A stretch of 14,101 nucleotides of DNA from Candidatus Thalassarchaeaceae archaeon (GCA_030747885.1 JASLJW010000178.1:1-14101), one strand, 5' to 3'; shown: positions 1 to 7,742, counted from the stretch's first letter. Program-made: numbers and translations. The notes: a model not told the origin generated them from the letters alone.

Positions 1-411
1 TAATTTCGAAAGTGATTCAAAATCAGGTTCTCCCCCAATTGGTGGCGAATCTGGCCAACAAGCCATCATCGACAAACCCCCATCATTTTCCGTTCTTGGG
101 ATTACATGGATATGGACGTGGGGAACTTCCTGTCCCGCTAATGGACCATCGTGCACCCCAACTAGAAAATCGTGGGTCTCAAAATGAGAAGATAAGATTG
201 CTTGGGTTTCAACTACTCCTTCAAGTAAATGTGAAAGAGAGGATGGAGAAAGTTCGGATAATCGACGTGCTGGTTCTACTGGAACCACAAGTGTGTGGCC
301 GGGACGTCGTGGGAAGACATCAAGAAATGCAACCCAATCTTCTGAACGTGTAATCATGAATGATGGAATCTCTCCTTCAATGATTTTGGTGAACAAGGTT
401 GACTCAGTCAT
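1..411 (-). CDS. HIT-family nucleotide-binding hydrolase (C-terminus cut by window edge)
   Basis: The reading frame opens with ATG at 411 and runs 137 codons leftwards without a stop, so the gene continues outside the window. The protein starts MTESTLFTKIIEGEIPS, the usual opening of HIT proteins, followed by a FLDVFPRRPGHTLVVP stretch (about residues 29-44). Residues 91-106 read LAGQEVPHVHIHVIPR, containing the histidine triad H98-x-H100-x-H102; by family analogy H100 is the nucleophile. HIT proteins of this branch (HINT/HinT-like) hydrolyse nucleoside phosphoramidates or dinucleotides in the cytoplasm; the exact substrate cannot be told from sequence. The family is usually about 110-150 residues, so only a short tail should be missing. 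No Shine-Dalgarno site precedes the ATG, so the mRNA may be leaderless. It diverges from the gene at 489 across a 77-bp gap. Confidence 0.93.
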   Translation of the reverse strand, partial: MTESTLFTKIIEGEIPSFMITRSEDWVAFLDVFPRRPGHTLVVPVEPARRLSELSPSSLSHLLEGVVETQAILSSHFETHDFLVGVHDGPLAGQEVPHVHIHVIPRTENDGGLSMMACWPDSPPIGGEPDFESLSKL

Positions 412-488
412 CGACCGGGGATGGAGGTTATGCGAATGAATTCGACGGATGGTAGGGTTGATGCATTATGGTGCTTAGGGTATGTTAG

Positions 489-1166
489 ATGTCGCTACCC
501 CGTCAAGCCATGCAGCAGATGGGGTTCGCGATATGTTGTCTTCTTTGTGATGCGCCAGATAAAGAAGGGACAAAGAGATGTAAAGGGTGTATCTCAACAC
601 ATCAAAAAGTACGAGAAAGGGTGAGTGGAAAGGCTGTAGGTCCAATAGATCAACTCGCAAAGGACCTGATGGTTTTCACTACTGAACCTCATCGCCATGA
701 TCATGATCCTATTCATGGCCCATTTCTAAAAGAGGCAGCGCGATTAATGGCGGCGCATGCAGGTCAAAGACCTCCCCCCACTGAGCATGAAATTGCTCAA
801 GCATTTGAAATTGCTAGAAACACTACAAAACGGAATATTTTGAGAGAAATTGCAAACAAGGTCCCTGATGAAATTGATGATATGGATTCTGCGATAGAAT
901 TGGTTGATGCAGTTCCTCCAAGAATGGATGACCATGGGGTAAGAACAAATCCCTCCAGAATAATTCCTGAAACTGATCGTTCAGATAGATTGGGGGAAGA
1001 CCGGGCATTAATTGATCGGTTTCGGGCCGAAGAAGAAGCGAGGAAACTTGGAGTGGATGTTTCGGAGCCCATTGTTGAAGAGATAATCGATGAGCGCAAA
1101 GCAAGGAGAGATGAATTGAAGGATTTGTTAAGTGGGGTCGATCAACTCATTGAAGATGATGATTGA
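489..1166 (+). CDS. Unrecognised acidic protein with N-terminal Cys4 zinc-ribbon-like motif
   Basis: This is an intact 225-codon frame. A TAG stop lies immediately before the ATG at 489, so the start is this ATG or one of the in-frame ATGs at 510 and 519; none has a convincing ribosome site. Residues 17-34 hold C-x2-C-x10-C-x2-C (C17, C20, C31, C34) followed by H38, resembling a small zinc ribbon, and the short spacing from M11 suggests the finger is the first folded element. After it comes a His/Asp-rich patch (HRHDHDPIHG, about 68-77). The rest is charged and predicted helical, ending in a KARRDELKDLL helix and an acidic tail (EDDD). There are no membrane segments or signal peptide. I do not recognise the family; a nucleic-acid or protein-binding accessory role is possible but unsupported. 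It converges with the next gene, the stops being 10 bp apart. Confidence 0.7.
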   Translation: MSLPRQAMQQMGFAICCLLCDAPDKEGTKRCKGCISTHQKVRERVSGKAVGPIDQLAKDLMVFTTEPHRHDHDPIHGPFLKEAARLMAAHAGQRPPPTEHEIAQAFEIARNTTKRNILREIANKVPDEIDDMDSAIELVDAVPPRMDDHGVRTNPSRIIPETDRSDRLGEDRALIDRFRAEEEARKLGVDVSEPIVEEIIDERKARRDELKDLLSGVDQLIEDDD

Positions 1167-1176
1167 TTCAGGAAAT

Positions 1177-1797
1177 TCATCGGTAAAAGATTACGAAAAA
1201 GAGGAAGTATGCTAGAAACGGCAATAGCAGAATTATGAATAATAATGTAATAATGCTGATTTGAGTATCGGTTTCAGTTTTTGTTGATTCGCCTAATTTT
1301 GTTTTGTATTCTTTAGATTGTTGAAGGTAAATTGATTCAAAAATAAGACCACTTCCAAATAATATAATTCCATAAAAACAACCAGTGAAGTTACCTGAGA
1401 ACCCCTCAAAGAAAGCACCCAAGTAGATGCCGATGATCACTAAAACTGCCGCGATATAGCGAAAGGTTCGTTCGGGTTTAGTCGATTCTCCTAATTTTGT
1501 TTTGTCAATTTTGGATTGTTGAAGATAGGATTTTTCGAAGAATAGGCTCGCTGCTAAGCATCCGAAGCCGAATATGACGAAGAGGTTGTCCAGGTGGAGG
1601 AAGGCCTGATAGAAGAATAATATCCCAAAAATGAGGAAGGAAATAGCCAAAACTCGATTCCTTGGAGAGGGGTTCTCTACAACAATAGGGGTTTCTTGAG
1701 AAGTGGTTGTTTGAGTAAGTATCGTAGATTCTGGTGGAAGAGTGTCTTTGACTTGATTTGGAAGAGGGGGGTTGCCGCCGGCATTTGAGGCACCCAT
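1177..1797 (-). CDS. Unrecognised multi-pass membrane protein with internal tandem duplication
   Basis: This 206-residue protein starts at ATG 1797 without a visible ribosome site. Residues 1-46 are polar, rich in Ser, Thr and Pro, and probably disordered. Hydrophobic segments follow at about 48-68, 70-88, 114-132, 137-155 and 179-203, so roughly five membrane helices. Two copies of a unit made of a membrane hairpin plus a basic cytosol-like linker are present: the linkers YLQQSKIDKTKLGESTKPE (91-109) and YLQQSKEYKTKLGESTKTE (157-175) are nearly identical and exactly 66 residues apart. The match is also visible in the DNA (1286-1307 against 1484-1505, 21 of 22 identical). I recognise no enzyme or transporter signature. 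It follows purQ by 47 bp on the same strand, but a TATA-like element there suggests its own promoter. Confidence 0.72.
   Translation of the reverse strand: MGASNAGGNPPLPNQVKDTLPPESTILTQTTTSQETPIVVENPSPRNRVLAISFLIFGILFFYQAFLHLDNLFVIFGFGCLAASLFFEKSYLQQSKIDKTKLGESTKPERTFRYIAAVLVIIGIYLGAFFEGFSGNFTGCFYGIILFGSGLIFESIYLQQSKEYKTKLGESTKTETDTQISIITLLFIILLLPFLAYFLFFVIFYR
1286..1540 (-). repeat. Direct repeat pair inside the membrane-protein gene (198-bp period)
   Basis: Segments 1286-1342 and 1484-1540 encode the same linker of the membrane protein. Their first 22 bases differ at a single position; similarity then decays but still encodes YLQQSK in both copies. The period is 198 bp, exactly 66 codons, so the duplication kept the frame. 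The upstream membrane hairpins of the two units are alike in hydrophobic pattern but have diverged more in residues. Confidence 0.85.
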
Positions 1798-1824
1798 GGA
1801 GCCAGTTCAGCGCACCAACGAATG

Positions 1825-1830
1825 AATATA
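1825..1830 (-). promoter_or_regulatory. Candidate TATA box for the membrane-protein gene
   Basis: Read on the minus strand the element is TATATT in the context CCATATATTC, lying 28 bases before the ATG at 1797. At the archaeal TATA-to-start distance of about 25 bases, transcription would begin only a few bases before the ATG, giving a nearly leaderless mRNA, which fits the absence of a ribosome site. This is position and composition only; the identification assumes an archaeal host. Confidence 0.35.
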
Positions 1831-1844
1831 TGGTCGGATTGTAG

Positions 1845-2666
1845 CTATAGGGCGTTTCTTTCTTTAACAAAATCAACTGCATTCTGGAAAATAATGAGGC
1901 CTTCTCCTTCGCCATGCTCAGTGGGTTTCAATTCTCTAGTCCATGTTGCCCCCAACCATGTGGAATGATTTGCTTCTGGATGAGGCATCAAACCAAACAC
2001 TCGTCCTGTTGGATCGCAAACTCCTGCAATATTTCGCATACTTGCATTCGGACAAATCGGATAATTAAGGGGTTCATTTGATGAGGATGGATAAGTATCA
2101 TTCGAATCAACATATTTCACAACAATTTGTCCTTGTTCAGCCCAATTATCTAACAAAGAAATGTTTGTTGTAACGAATTTGCCTTCACCGTGACGGATTG
2201 GTACTCGAATTCGTTCAATACCTTTTGTCCATACACAATGTGAATCAGGGTCAAACTCCAATGTTACCCATCTATCTTCATAATGCCCTGAATCGTTCAG
2301 TGCTAAAGATGCAGTTTGAGTGAAACTAATCTCTTTATCACCAGGCAATAATCCCATCTTAACCAATACTTGAAATCCATTACAGATACCAATAACTAGG
2401 CCCCCATTTTGAATGAATTTCCTTACTTGTTCTCGCATACCAAATCGAAGTCTATTGCCCAATAAACGTCCACTTCCTAAATGATCTCCGAAGGAGAAGC
2501 CCCCCGAAACTGCCATAATATGAAATTCGCTAAGATTTCTTTTTCCATTTACGAATTTGTTAACATGAATTCTTTCTGATTCTGCTCCAACCATTTCGAA
2601 AACTGCTGCAGTCTCGTGATCACAGTTAATTCCAAAACCTGTAAGAATTGCTACTTTCACTACCAT
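1845..2666 (-). CDS. purQ: Phosphoribosylformylglycinamidine synthase, glutaminase subunit PurQ
   Basis: This class I glutamine amidotransferase releases ammonia from glutamine for the fourth step of de novo purine synthesis (FGAR to FGAM) and works in complex with the PurSL subunit encoded just upstream. The 273-residue protein starts MVVKVAILTGFGINCDHET. The nucleophile is C95 in GICNGFQVL (93-101), and the catalytic His and Glu are H229 and E231 in MPHPEAN (227-233). It is longer than typical stand-alone PurQ (about 220-230) and near the size of the glutaminase domain of the long one-chain enzyme. The start is ATG 2666, whose A is also the last base of the purSL stop (TAATG), so translation is probably coupled; an upstream in-frame start would run 11 codons into purSL and is less likely. 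A GGAGGTG-like site precedes the ATG. Confidence 0.95.
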   Translation of the reverse strand: MVVKVAILTGFGINCDHETAAVFEMVGAESERIHVNKFVNGKRNLSEFHIMAVSGGFSFGDHLGSGRLLGNRLRFGMREQVRKFIQNGGLVIGICNGFQVLVKMGLLPGDKEISFTQTASLALNDSGHYEDRWVTLEFDPDSHCVWTKGIERIRVPIRHGEGKFVTTNISLLDNWAEQGQIVVKYVDSNDTYPSSSNEPLNYPICPNASMRNIAGVCDPTGRVFGLMPHPEANHSTWLGATWTRELKPTEHGEGEGLIIFQNAVDFVKERNAL

Positions 2667-5600
2667 TATGGAGCACCTCCATCCAATGTTCCTTTCCAAG
2701 CAGTTCGTAATGCATCAATAGACTCAGTCAAAATTGTAATTCCTTGATCGGTTACTACTAATTTGTCAGTATTTCCAACTTGGCCAATTCTTGTACAGGA
2801 TACTTCTTGCATTGCAATCTCAAAATCATCATTGTTTTCTGGTGCTACACTAACTAAAATGCGGCCTAGGCTTTCTCCAAATAATGCTCCCCATTTGTCT
2901 AGTTCATCATCATGGCCTCGAAGAGCTGAGATTTCAATTTCTGCTCCCGCATCAATTCCAATACATGATTCTGCAATAGCTACTGAAAGGCCTCCGTCGG
3001 AACAATCGTGTGCACTTGCAACTAAACCTGAATGCATTGTTTTGGTCAATGCCTTGTATGCTGCTAAATTACGTTCGGGTTCAATCAAAGGAACTGTTTT
3101 ACCAATTCCACTTGAGCCACCAGATTCATCCCGCAACATGTAAGCAAATTCGCTTGCACCCAATTCTTGACGTGTTTCTCCAACCAGATAAATTGAGTCT
3201 CCAGGATTTTTGAAATCGGATGATATTGCGTAACGAACATCGGGGTGATCTCCCATCAAACTAAAGAGAAGTGTTGGGGGGACACTGATTTTCTCGCCAT
3301 CTAAAGTTGCATCATTCTTCATTGAATCCTTGCCGGAAATACAAGGTAACGAATAGGCCCTACATACATCTTCTATGGCTCGATTTGCTCGAACCAATTG
3401 TGCTAATTTGAAGCGGCCGTCTGGGGTTTTTTCGCTTTCAACCGGGTCAGGCCAACAAAAATTATCCAAACCTGCAATGCGATTCAAATCTACACCAACA
3501 CAAACTGCATTTCTAACTGCTTCATCTACACTAGCTGCTGCCATTGCATAAGCATCGATATCTGAATACCTTGGAACGATGCCGCATGAAATTACTGCAC
3601 CACGAGTGTTCCCTGGAATTGGTGCAATTACTGCTGCATCACCTGGGGCATCATGATTTACTCCCCCAAAGGGTTTGATGACTGACTGGGCTATTACTTC
3701 ATGATCGTATGACCTGACCCACCATTCCTTACTAGCAATATTTGGACGGGCCATTAATCGACAAAGTAGTGTGCCCATTTCTTCTGCATTTGATTGGTCA
3801 TCTGTTGGGAAGAGAATTGGAGTTTGGGTTGGTGGAATCCATTCAGATTCTAATTCTAATTGTGGGCATCCATCATGCAAGAAATGGATTGGTAAATCTG
3901 CAACAATATTTTCTCCGTACCGAACTAAAAATGTCCCAGAATTGGTAAATGTGCCAACAATTGTTGCTTCAACTTCATGTAATGTTGCTAGGGCCTCAAA
4001 TGCTGAAGCATTCTCAGAAGTTACTCCAACAGTCATCCTTTCTTGGGATTCTGAAACTAGTATTTCCCAAGGGCTTAATCCTGCTTGTTTGAGTGGTACT
4101 TTAGACAAATCCAAATCTGCCCCGCCAGTCAACTCTGCCATTTCTCCAACACTAGAAGAAAGGCCTCCTGCGCCGTTATCAGTAATGACTTGAATATATC
4201 CTAGATCTCTTGCTTCCAAAATCATATCCAGCATTTTTTTCTGGGTGATAGGGTCTCCAATCTGAACAGCGCTACTAGGACTTTCATCAGTCAATTCCAA
4301 ACTTGAAAATGTCGCTCCATGAATCCCATCACTGCCGACTCTTCCCCCTACCATATACACTAAATCACCAGGAACTGGTGTCTTGATGTGACTCTCGCGA
4401 CCATCGGGAAGGGAGCGAGGGAGGATGCCTACCGTGCCACAATATACCAATGGCTTTCCAATGTACCTATCATCGAAAACGATGGCTCCATTGACAGTAG
4501 GAATTCCACTTTCATTACCGCCTGCTCTAACTCCTGCGTGAACACCACGCATTACCCGTGAAGGGTGGAACAATCCTTCTGGTAAATGGCCGTCATAATC
4601 AGGAGGTCCGAAGCAAAATACATCTGTATTGGCAATTGGTCTAGCCCCTAACCCAGTACCTAAGATGTCTCGATTCACACCAACAATTCCAGTCATTGCA
4701 CCACCAAATGGATCCAATGCAGAGGGTGAATTATGGGTTTCAGCCTTGATACAAAGACTCCATTCAGGGGTCCATTCAATCACACCTGAATTGTCGTGAA
4801 AAAGAGATAATAGCCAATCAAATTCTTCTTGCATATCCAATGCTGGACGCATAATATAGGTCTTGAAAAGAGAGTCAATCTCTGTGTCTTCACCCGTTTC
4901 AGTATCCACGTGGTGGATCTTTGCTGCGAAGATTTTGTGTTTACAATGTTCAGACCAAGATTGAGCAAGACATTCTAACTCAACATCAGTGGGTGCGGTT
5001 GCGTGTAACCCTTTTGATTTGCGTTCTAATTGTATTGTCTCATCACGATAATGGGATTGTATGGCTTTCATTTCTTCCAAATTCAATGCTAAAAGACCTG
5101 TTTCACTGATTTGAAGGAGTTCTTCATCAGAGACTTCTAAATCAATTATTGAAGGGGGGGTTTGGTCCAAATCTGGACGATCTGGAAAATCCAATGATGG
5201 CCATGGAATATCTGAATCTGTCCTACGATCTGTTGATTCTGAACGTTCAATCAATGGATTGTGAAGTTGTCCTACCAACCAATCGATATTGACTTCGGTT
5301 GGTACGTCCCAAAAATGGTATCCAATGGTTGTTGATACAGACATTTCAGTATGATTTGGGAATAACGTATTCAATCCATCTAATGCAGCTTGTGCACGAT
5401 TGTCGGTCACTCCTGGTTTGAATCCAATCAGAATCGAAATTTCAGGTTCTGTTTCAAAGGTTGAAGATTCTAAAAATGATATGTCCACTGATACATTCTC
5501 CATTATTGGATCTGAAAACAAGTTCTTTGCTGCATGTTCTTTTTCGTTTGGAGTGAAGTTTCCTTTTACTAAATATCCAAGGGTACTACGAATACAAGAA

Positions 5601-5716
5601 ATGTTTACTGAATGATCTGATTTCAGTTGTCGGCGAATAGATTCGCCTCTACTATCTATGAGACCGTTTCCTACTTTTGGCAATACTTCGAAACGGTGTA
5701 CGGTACTCACAGCCAC
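2666..5716 (-). CDS. purL: Phosphoribosylformylglycinamidine synthase, fused PurS-PurL synthetase subunit
   Basis: This is the ATP-dependent synthetase subunit converting FGAR plus ammonia to FGAM. At 1016 residues it is longer than ordinary PurL (about 600-750). The N-terminal 170 residues look like two PurS-type units: VGNGLIDSRGESIRRQL (about 15-31) with the following strand, then FKPGVTDNRAQAALDGL (about 99-115). This matches the PurSL architecture, which removes the need for a separate PurS. PurL motifs follow in order: SWSEHCKHKIF (about 253-263), KAETHNSPSALDPFGGA (about 321-337), PFGGVNHDAPGD (about 680), SGKDSMKND (about 790), and HDCSDGGLS (about 900). ETHN is followed by Ser rather than the His of E. 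coli PurL, which I believe is usual in PurSL relatives. The start is GTG at 5716 or GTG at 5710; a TGA three codons upstream rules out anything earlier, and GAGG precedes both. It lies 67 bp after groEL and overlaps purQ by one base. Confidence 0.95.
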   Translation of the reverse strand: MAVSTVHRFEVLPKVGNGLIDSRGESIRRQLKSDHSVNISCIRSTLGYLVKGNFTPNEKEHAAKNLFSDPIMENVSVDISFLESSTFETEPEISILIGFKPGVTDNRAQAALDGLNTLFPNHTEMSVSTTIGYHFWDVPTEVNIDWLVGQLHNPLIERSESTDRRTDSDIPWPSLDFPDRPDLDQTPPSIIDLEVSDEELLQISETGLLALNLEEMKAIQSHYRDETIQLERKSKGLHATAPTDVELECLAQSWSEHCKHKIFAAKIHHVDTETGEDTEIDSLFKTYIMRPALDMQEEFDWLLSLFHDNSGVIEWTPEWSLCIKAETHNSPSALDPFGGAMTGIVGVNRDILGTGLGARPIANTDVFCFGPPDYDGHLPEGLFHPSRVMRGVHAGVRAGGNESGIPTVNGAIVFDDRYIGKPLVYCGTVGILPRSLPDGRESHIKTPVPGDLVYMVGGRVGSDGIHGATFSSLELTDESPSSAVQIGDPITQKKMLDMILEARDLGYIQVITDNGAGGLSSSVGEMAELTGGADLDLSKVPLKQAGLSPWEILVSESQERMTVGVTSENASAFEALATLHEVEATIVGTFTNSGTFLVRYGENIVADLPIHFLHDGCPQLELESEWIPPTQTPILFPTDDQSNAEEMGTLLCRLMARPNIASKEWWVRSYDHEVIAQSVIKPFGGVNHDAPGDAAVIAPIPGNTRGAVISCGIVPRYSDIDAYAMAAASVDEAVRNAVCVGVDLNRIAGLDNFCWPDPVESEKTPDGRFKLAQLVRANRAIEDVCRAYSLPCISGKDSMKNDATLDGEKISVPPTLLFSLMGDHPDVRYAISSDFKNPGDSIYLVGETRQELGASEFAYMLRDESGGSSGIGKTVPLIEPERNLAAYKALTKTMHSGLVASAHDCSDGGLSVAIAESCIGIDAGAEIEISALRGHDDELDKWGALFGESLGRILVSVAPENNDDFEIAMQEVSCTRIGQVGNTDKLVVTDQGITILTESIDALRTAWKGTLDGGAP

Positions 5717-5723
5717 CCGTCCT

Positions 5724-5738
5724 CAAGGTCATGCCTTG
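5724..5738 (-). promoter_or_regulatory. Small inverted repeat just before the purSL start
   Basis: CAAGG-TCATG-CCTTG (plus-strand reading) forms a 5-bp stem with a 5-base loop, seven bases before the GTG start of purSL. It sits in a locally G+C-rich patch (about 5724-5764) unlike the AT-rich surroundings. It might modulate access to the ribosome site or be a repressor half-site pair; a stem this short could also be chance. Confidence 0.25.
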
Positions 5739-5764
5739 GCGGGCCGTCCTTCAACGATGCGGCG

Positions 5765-5784
5765 AGAAAAAAGAGATTTTTTCT
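5765..5784 (-). terminator. A6/T6 palindrome right after the groEL stop, candidate terminator
   Basis: AGAAAAAA-GAGA-TTTTTTCT is a perfect 8-bp inverted repeat with a 4-base loop. In the direction of groEL transcription it begins at the stop codon and ends in TTTTTTCT. Its A/T-only core makes a weak bacterial hairpin, but archaeal RNA polymerase stops at oligo-T runs, so the T-tract alone could end or attenuate the groEL message before purSL. The remaining 48 bp up to purSL show no clear TATA element, so partial read-through is likely. Confidence 0.45.
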
Positions 5785-7439
5785 TAGAAACCCATGCCGC
5801 CCATGCCGCCCATGCCACCCATACCACCCATATCTGGCATGTCTGGTCCGGAGTCTGGTTTTGGTTCATCAGCGACCAACGTTTCTGTTGTGAGAACTAA
5901 GCCTGCAATTGATCCAGCAGATTGTAATGCATTGCGGGTCACTTTGACTGGATCTATTACCCCTGCTTCTAGCATATCCACATATTCATTTGTTCTTGCA
6001 TTATATCCGAAAGATGGTGAATCATTTGTTAGAATTGTATTGACTACCACGCTGCCTTCTTGGCCTGCATTTTCACTAATCTGACGTAATGGCGCAGACA
6101 GGGCGTCATAAACTGCCCCAATACCAACTGCTCTATCTCCGCTACTGGATGCTTTCAATTGATCAAGAACGCCTCGGGCACGAAGAAGTGCAACTCCTCC
6201 ACCTACAACTACACCTTCAGCCATAGCTGCACGAGTTGCATTGAGTGCGTCGTCGACACGCGCTTTCTTTTCTTTCATTTCAGTTTCAGTGGCAGCTCCA
6301 ATTCGAAGAACTGCGACGCCCCCGGTCATTTTTCCGATGCGCTTTTGCATTTTCTCACTGTCCCATTTAGATGTAGCAGCCTTTTCTTGACCACGTAGAA
6401 GATTTACACGTTCTTCAATCGTATTTGCCTCCCCTTCGCCGCCCACAAAGGTTGTCTTATTCTTTGCAATAATGACTTTCTCTGCACCACCAAGAGACAT
6501 GGGGCCTTGTGCTTTCACATCTGCACTACGATCTTTTGCTAGAACTTGAGCGCCAGTAAGTGTAGCAATATCTTCAAGGATTTCTCCTTGTTCATCACCA
6601 AATCCTGGTGCTTTAATCGCAGCGGCTTTGACTATCTTGCTCGCTACATTCAATACTAAAGTAGCCAATGCTTCGCCTTCAATATCTTTAGCAATAATGA
6701 GTAAGGGCCGTTTTTGTTGCATACTTGCTTCAAGGCTAGGTAACAAATCTTGAGCGCTGTTGATTGTTTGATCTGTAATCAAAATCATTGGGTTATCTAA
6801 GACTGATTCTTTTCGTTCACGATCAGTAATGAAATATGGTGAAATGTATCCTTTGTCTACCTCCATTCCTTCAACTACTTTCAAATCAGTTTCTGCTGAT
6901 TTGGCTTCTTCTACTGTTATGACTCCATCTTGTCCCACTGCTTCAACGGCTTGCGCAATTAATTCACCAATATCTCCATCATTGTTTGCAGCAATGGTTG
7001 CTACCTGGTGAATTGTACTTGATTCTTCGACTGGAACTGCCATTTCCTTGAGGCATTCAACGACTGCCAAAATAGCTTCATCGAAACCAGCCTTCAATTC
7101 TACTGGGCTTGCTCCTGCAGTTACATTTCTTAGACCGGTGTGGCACAATGCTTGAGCCAATATTGACGCTGTGGAAGTTCCATCACCTGCATTATCTTGG
7201 GTCTTGCTTGCAACTTCTTGAACCAATTTTGCCCCCATATTTGCAAATGGATCTGAAAGTTCGATGTCTTTAGCAATGGTCACTCCATCGTTAATTATCG
7301 TTGGGCTCCCCCATGATTTTTCTAACACAACTGTTCTAGCAGCAGGCCCAAGTGTTACCTTGACTGCGTTTGCTACAACGTCGATTCCTTCGAGTAATTT
7401 TCTTCTCGCATCTTCACCATACAACATTTGTTTTGCCAT
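5784..7439 (-). CDS. groL: Group I chaperonin GroEL (60-kDa, bacterial type)
   Basis: The protein is the ATP-driven double-ring chaperonin that folds cytoplasmic proteins with the GroES lid encoded just upstream. The start is ATG 7439 (MAKQMLYGEDARRKL), preceded by GGTGG at good spacing; a TTG frame start at 7454, directly after the groES stop, is not needed. The product is 551 residues, the normal length. Diagnostic motifs are TLGPAAR (29-35), DGVTIAKDIEL (51-61) and the nucleotide-binding NAGDGTST (83-90), then the KARVDDALNATRAAMAEGVVVGGG region near residue 400. The C-terminus carries the flexible GGM repeats (GGMGGMGGMGGMGF) usual for group I chaperonins. It is clearly group I, not a thermosome. 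If the host is archaeal, the gene was acquired from bacteria and probably coexists with a thermosome elsewhere. groES ends 15 bp before the chosen start, so the pair is co-transcribed. Confidence 0.97.
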   Translation of the reverse strand: MAKQMLYGEDARRKLLEGIDVVANAVKVTLGPAARTVVLEKSWGSPTIINDGVTIAKDIELSDPFANMGAKLVQEVASKTQDNAGDGTSTASILAQALCHTGLRNVTAGASPVELKAGFDEAILAVVECLKEMAVPVEESSTIHQVATIAANNDGDIGELIAQAVEAVGQDGVITVEEAKSAETDLKVVEGMEVDKGYISPYFITDRERKESVLDNPMILITDQTINSAQDLLPSLEASMQQKRPLLIIAKDIEGEALATLVLNVASKIVKAAAIKAPGFGDEQGEILEDIATLTGAQVLAKDRSADVKAQGPMSLGGAEKVIIAKNKTTFVGGEGEANTIEERVNLLRGQEKAATSKWDSEKMQKRIGKMTGGVAVLRIGAATETEMKEKKARVDDALNATRAAMAEGVVVGGGVALLRARGVLDQLKASSSGDRAVGIGAVYDALSAPLRQISENAGQEGSVVVNTILTNDSPSFGYNARTNEYVDMLEAGVIDPVKVTRNALQSAGSIAGLVLTTETLVADEPKPDSGPDMPDMGGMGGMGGMGGMGF

Positions 7440-7454
7440 TTTTCCACCATCCAA

Positions 7455-7724
7455 TTATTCGTTGAGTTTCGCTTGAAGGTCTTCAGACTTCATTAGTAGG
7501 TATTCGTTTCCTAACCATTCAATCTTAGTTCCACTATATTGGCGATAAATTACACGATCTCCTGCTGAAATATGGTCAACATCTGCTCCAATAGAAACTA
7601 CTAGGCCCACCGTCATTTTTTCTCTTGCTTCTTCGGGCAACAATAATCCAGATTGTGTCTTTTCAGGGGCTGCTTCCATTTGCACGAGGACCATGTCTCC
7701 AAGTGGTTCGATTCCAATACTCAT
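7455..7724 (-). CDS. groES: Co-chaperonin GroES (short form)
   Basis: This 89-residue protein is the lid that caps the GroEL ring. It begins MSIGIEPLGDMVLVQ, the normal first strand, followed by the mobile loop (about 19-32, KTQSGLLLPEEA) that docks on GroEL, the KMTVGLVVSIGA strand, and AGDRVIYRQYSGTKIEW, the usual second half. It is shorter than the typical 94-97 residues. The loss falls between VVSIG and AGDRV, where only about seven residues (ADVDHIS) remain; in E. coli GroES about sixteen residues there form the roof hairpin. The ATG at 7724 has a good ribosome site (GGTGAT, 4 bases away). The gene lies 33 bp after uvrA and 15 bp before groEL. Confidence 0.95.
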   Translation of the reverse strand: MSIGIEPLGDMVLVQMEAAPEKTQSGLLLPEEAREKMTVGLVVSIGADVDHISAGDRVIYRQYSGTKIEWLGNEYLLMKSEDLQAKLNE

Positions 7725-7742
7725 TTTATCACCAAGGTCTAT

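Noticed and set aside
12..353. Forward 113-codon frame at the left edge
   Set aside because: It lies opposite the HIT gene, whose reverse-strand protein carries the histidine triad; the forward product is composition-driven and resembles nothing.
421..660. Short frames on both strands overlapping the start of the zinc-ribbon gene
   Set aside because: No ribosome site, no recognisable motif, and both overlap the more plausible 489-1166 frame.
1167..1176. Convergent terminator between the zinc-ribbon and membrane-protein genes
   Set aside because: The gap is only 10 bp and I found no hairpin or T-run there for either direction.
3771..4193. Forward 140-codon frame inside purSL
   Set aside because: Antisense shadow of a conserved gene; low-complexity Ser/Pro product.
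5787..5828. GGM codon repeats as a microsatellite
   Set aside because: They encode the normal flexible C-terminal tail of group I chaperonins.
7440..7454. Upstream TTG start adding five residues to GroEL
   Set aside because: The ATG at 7439 gives the universal MAK start and has GGTGG before it; the five codons are the ribosome-site region.
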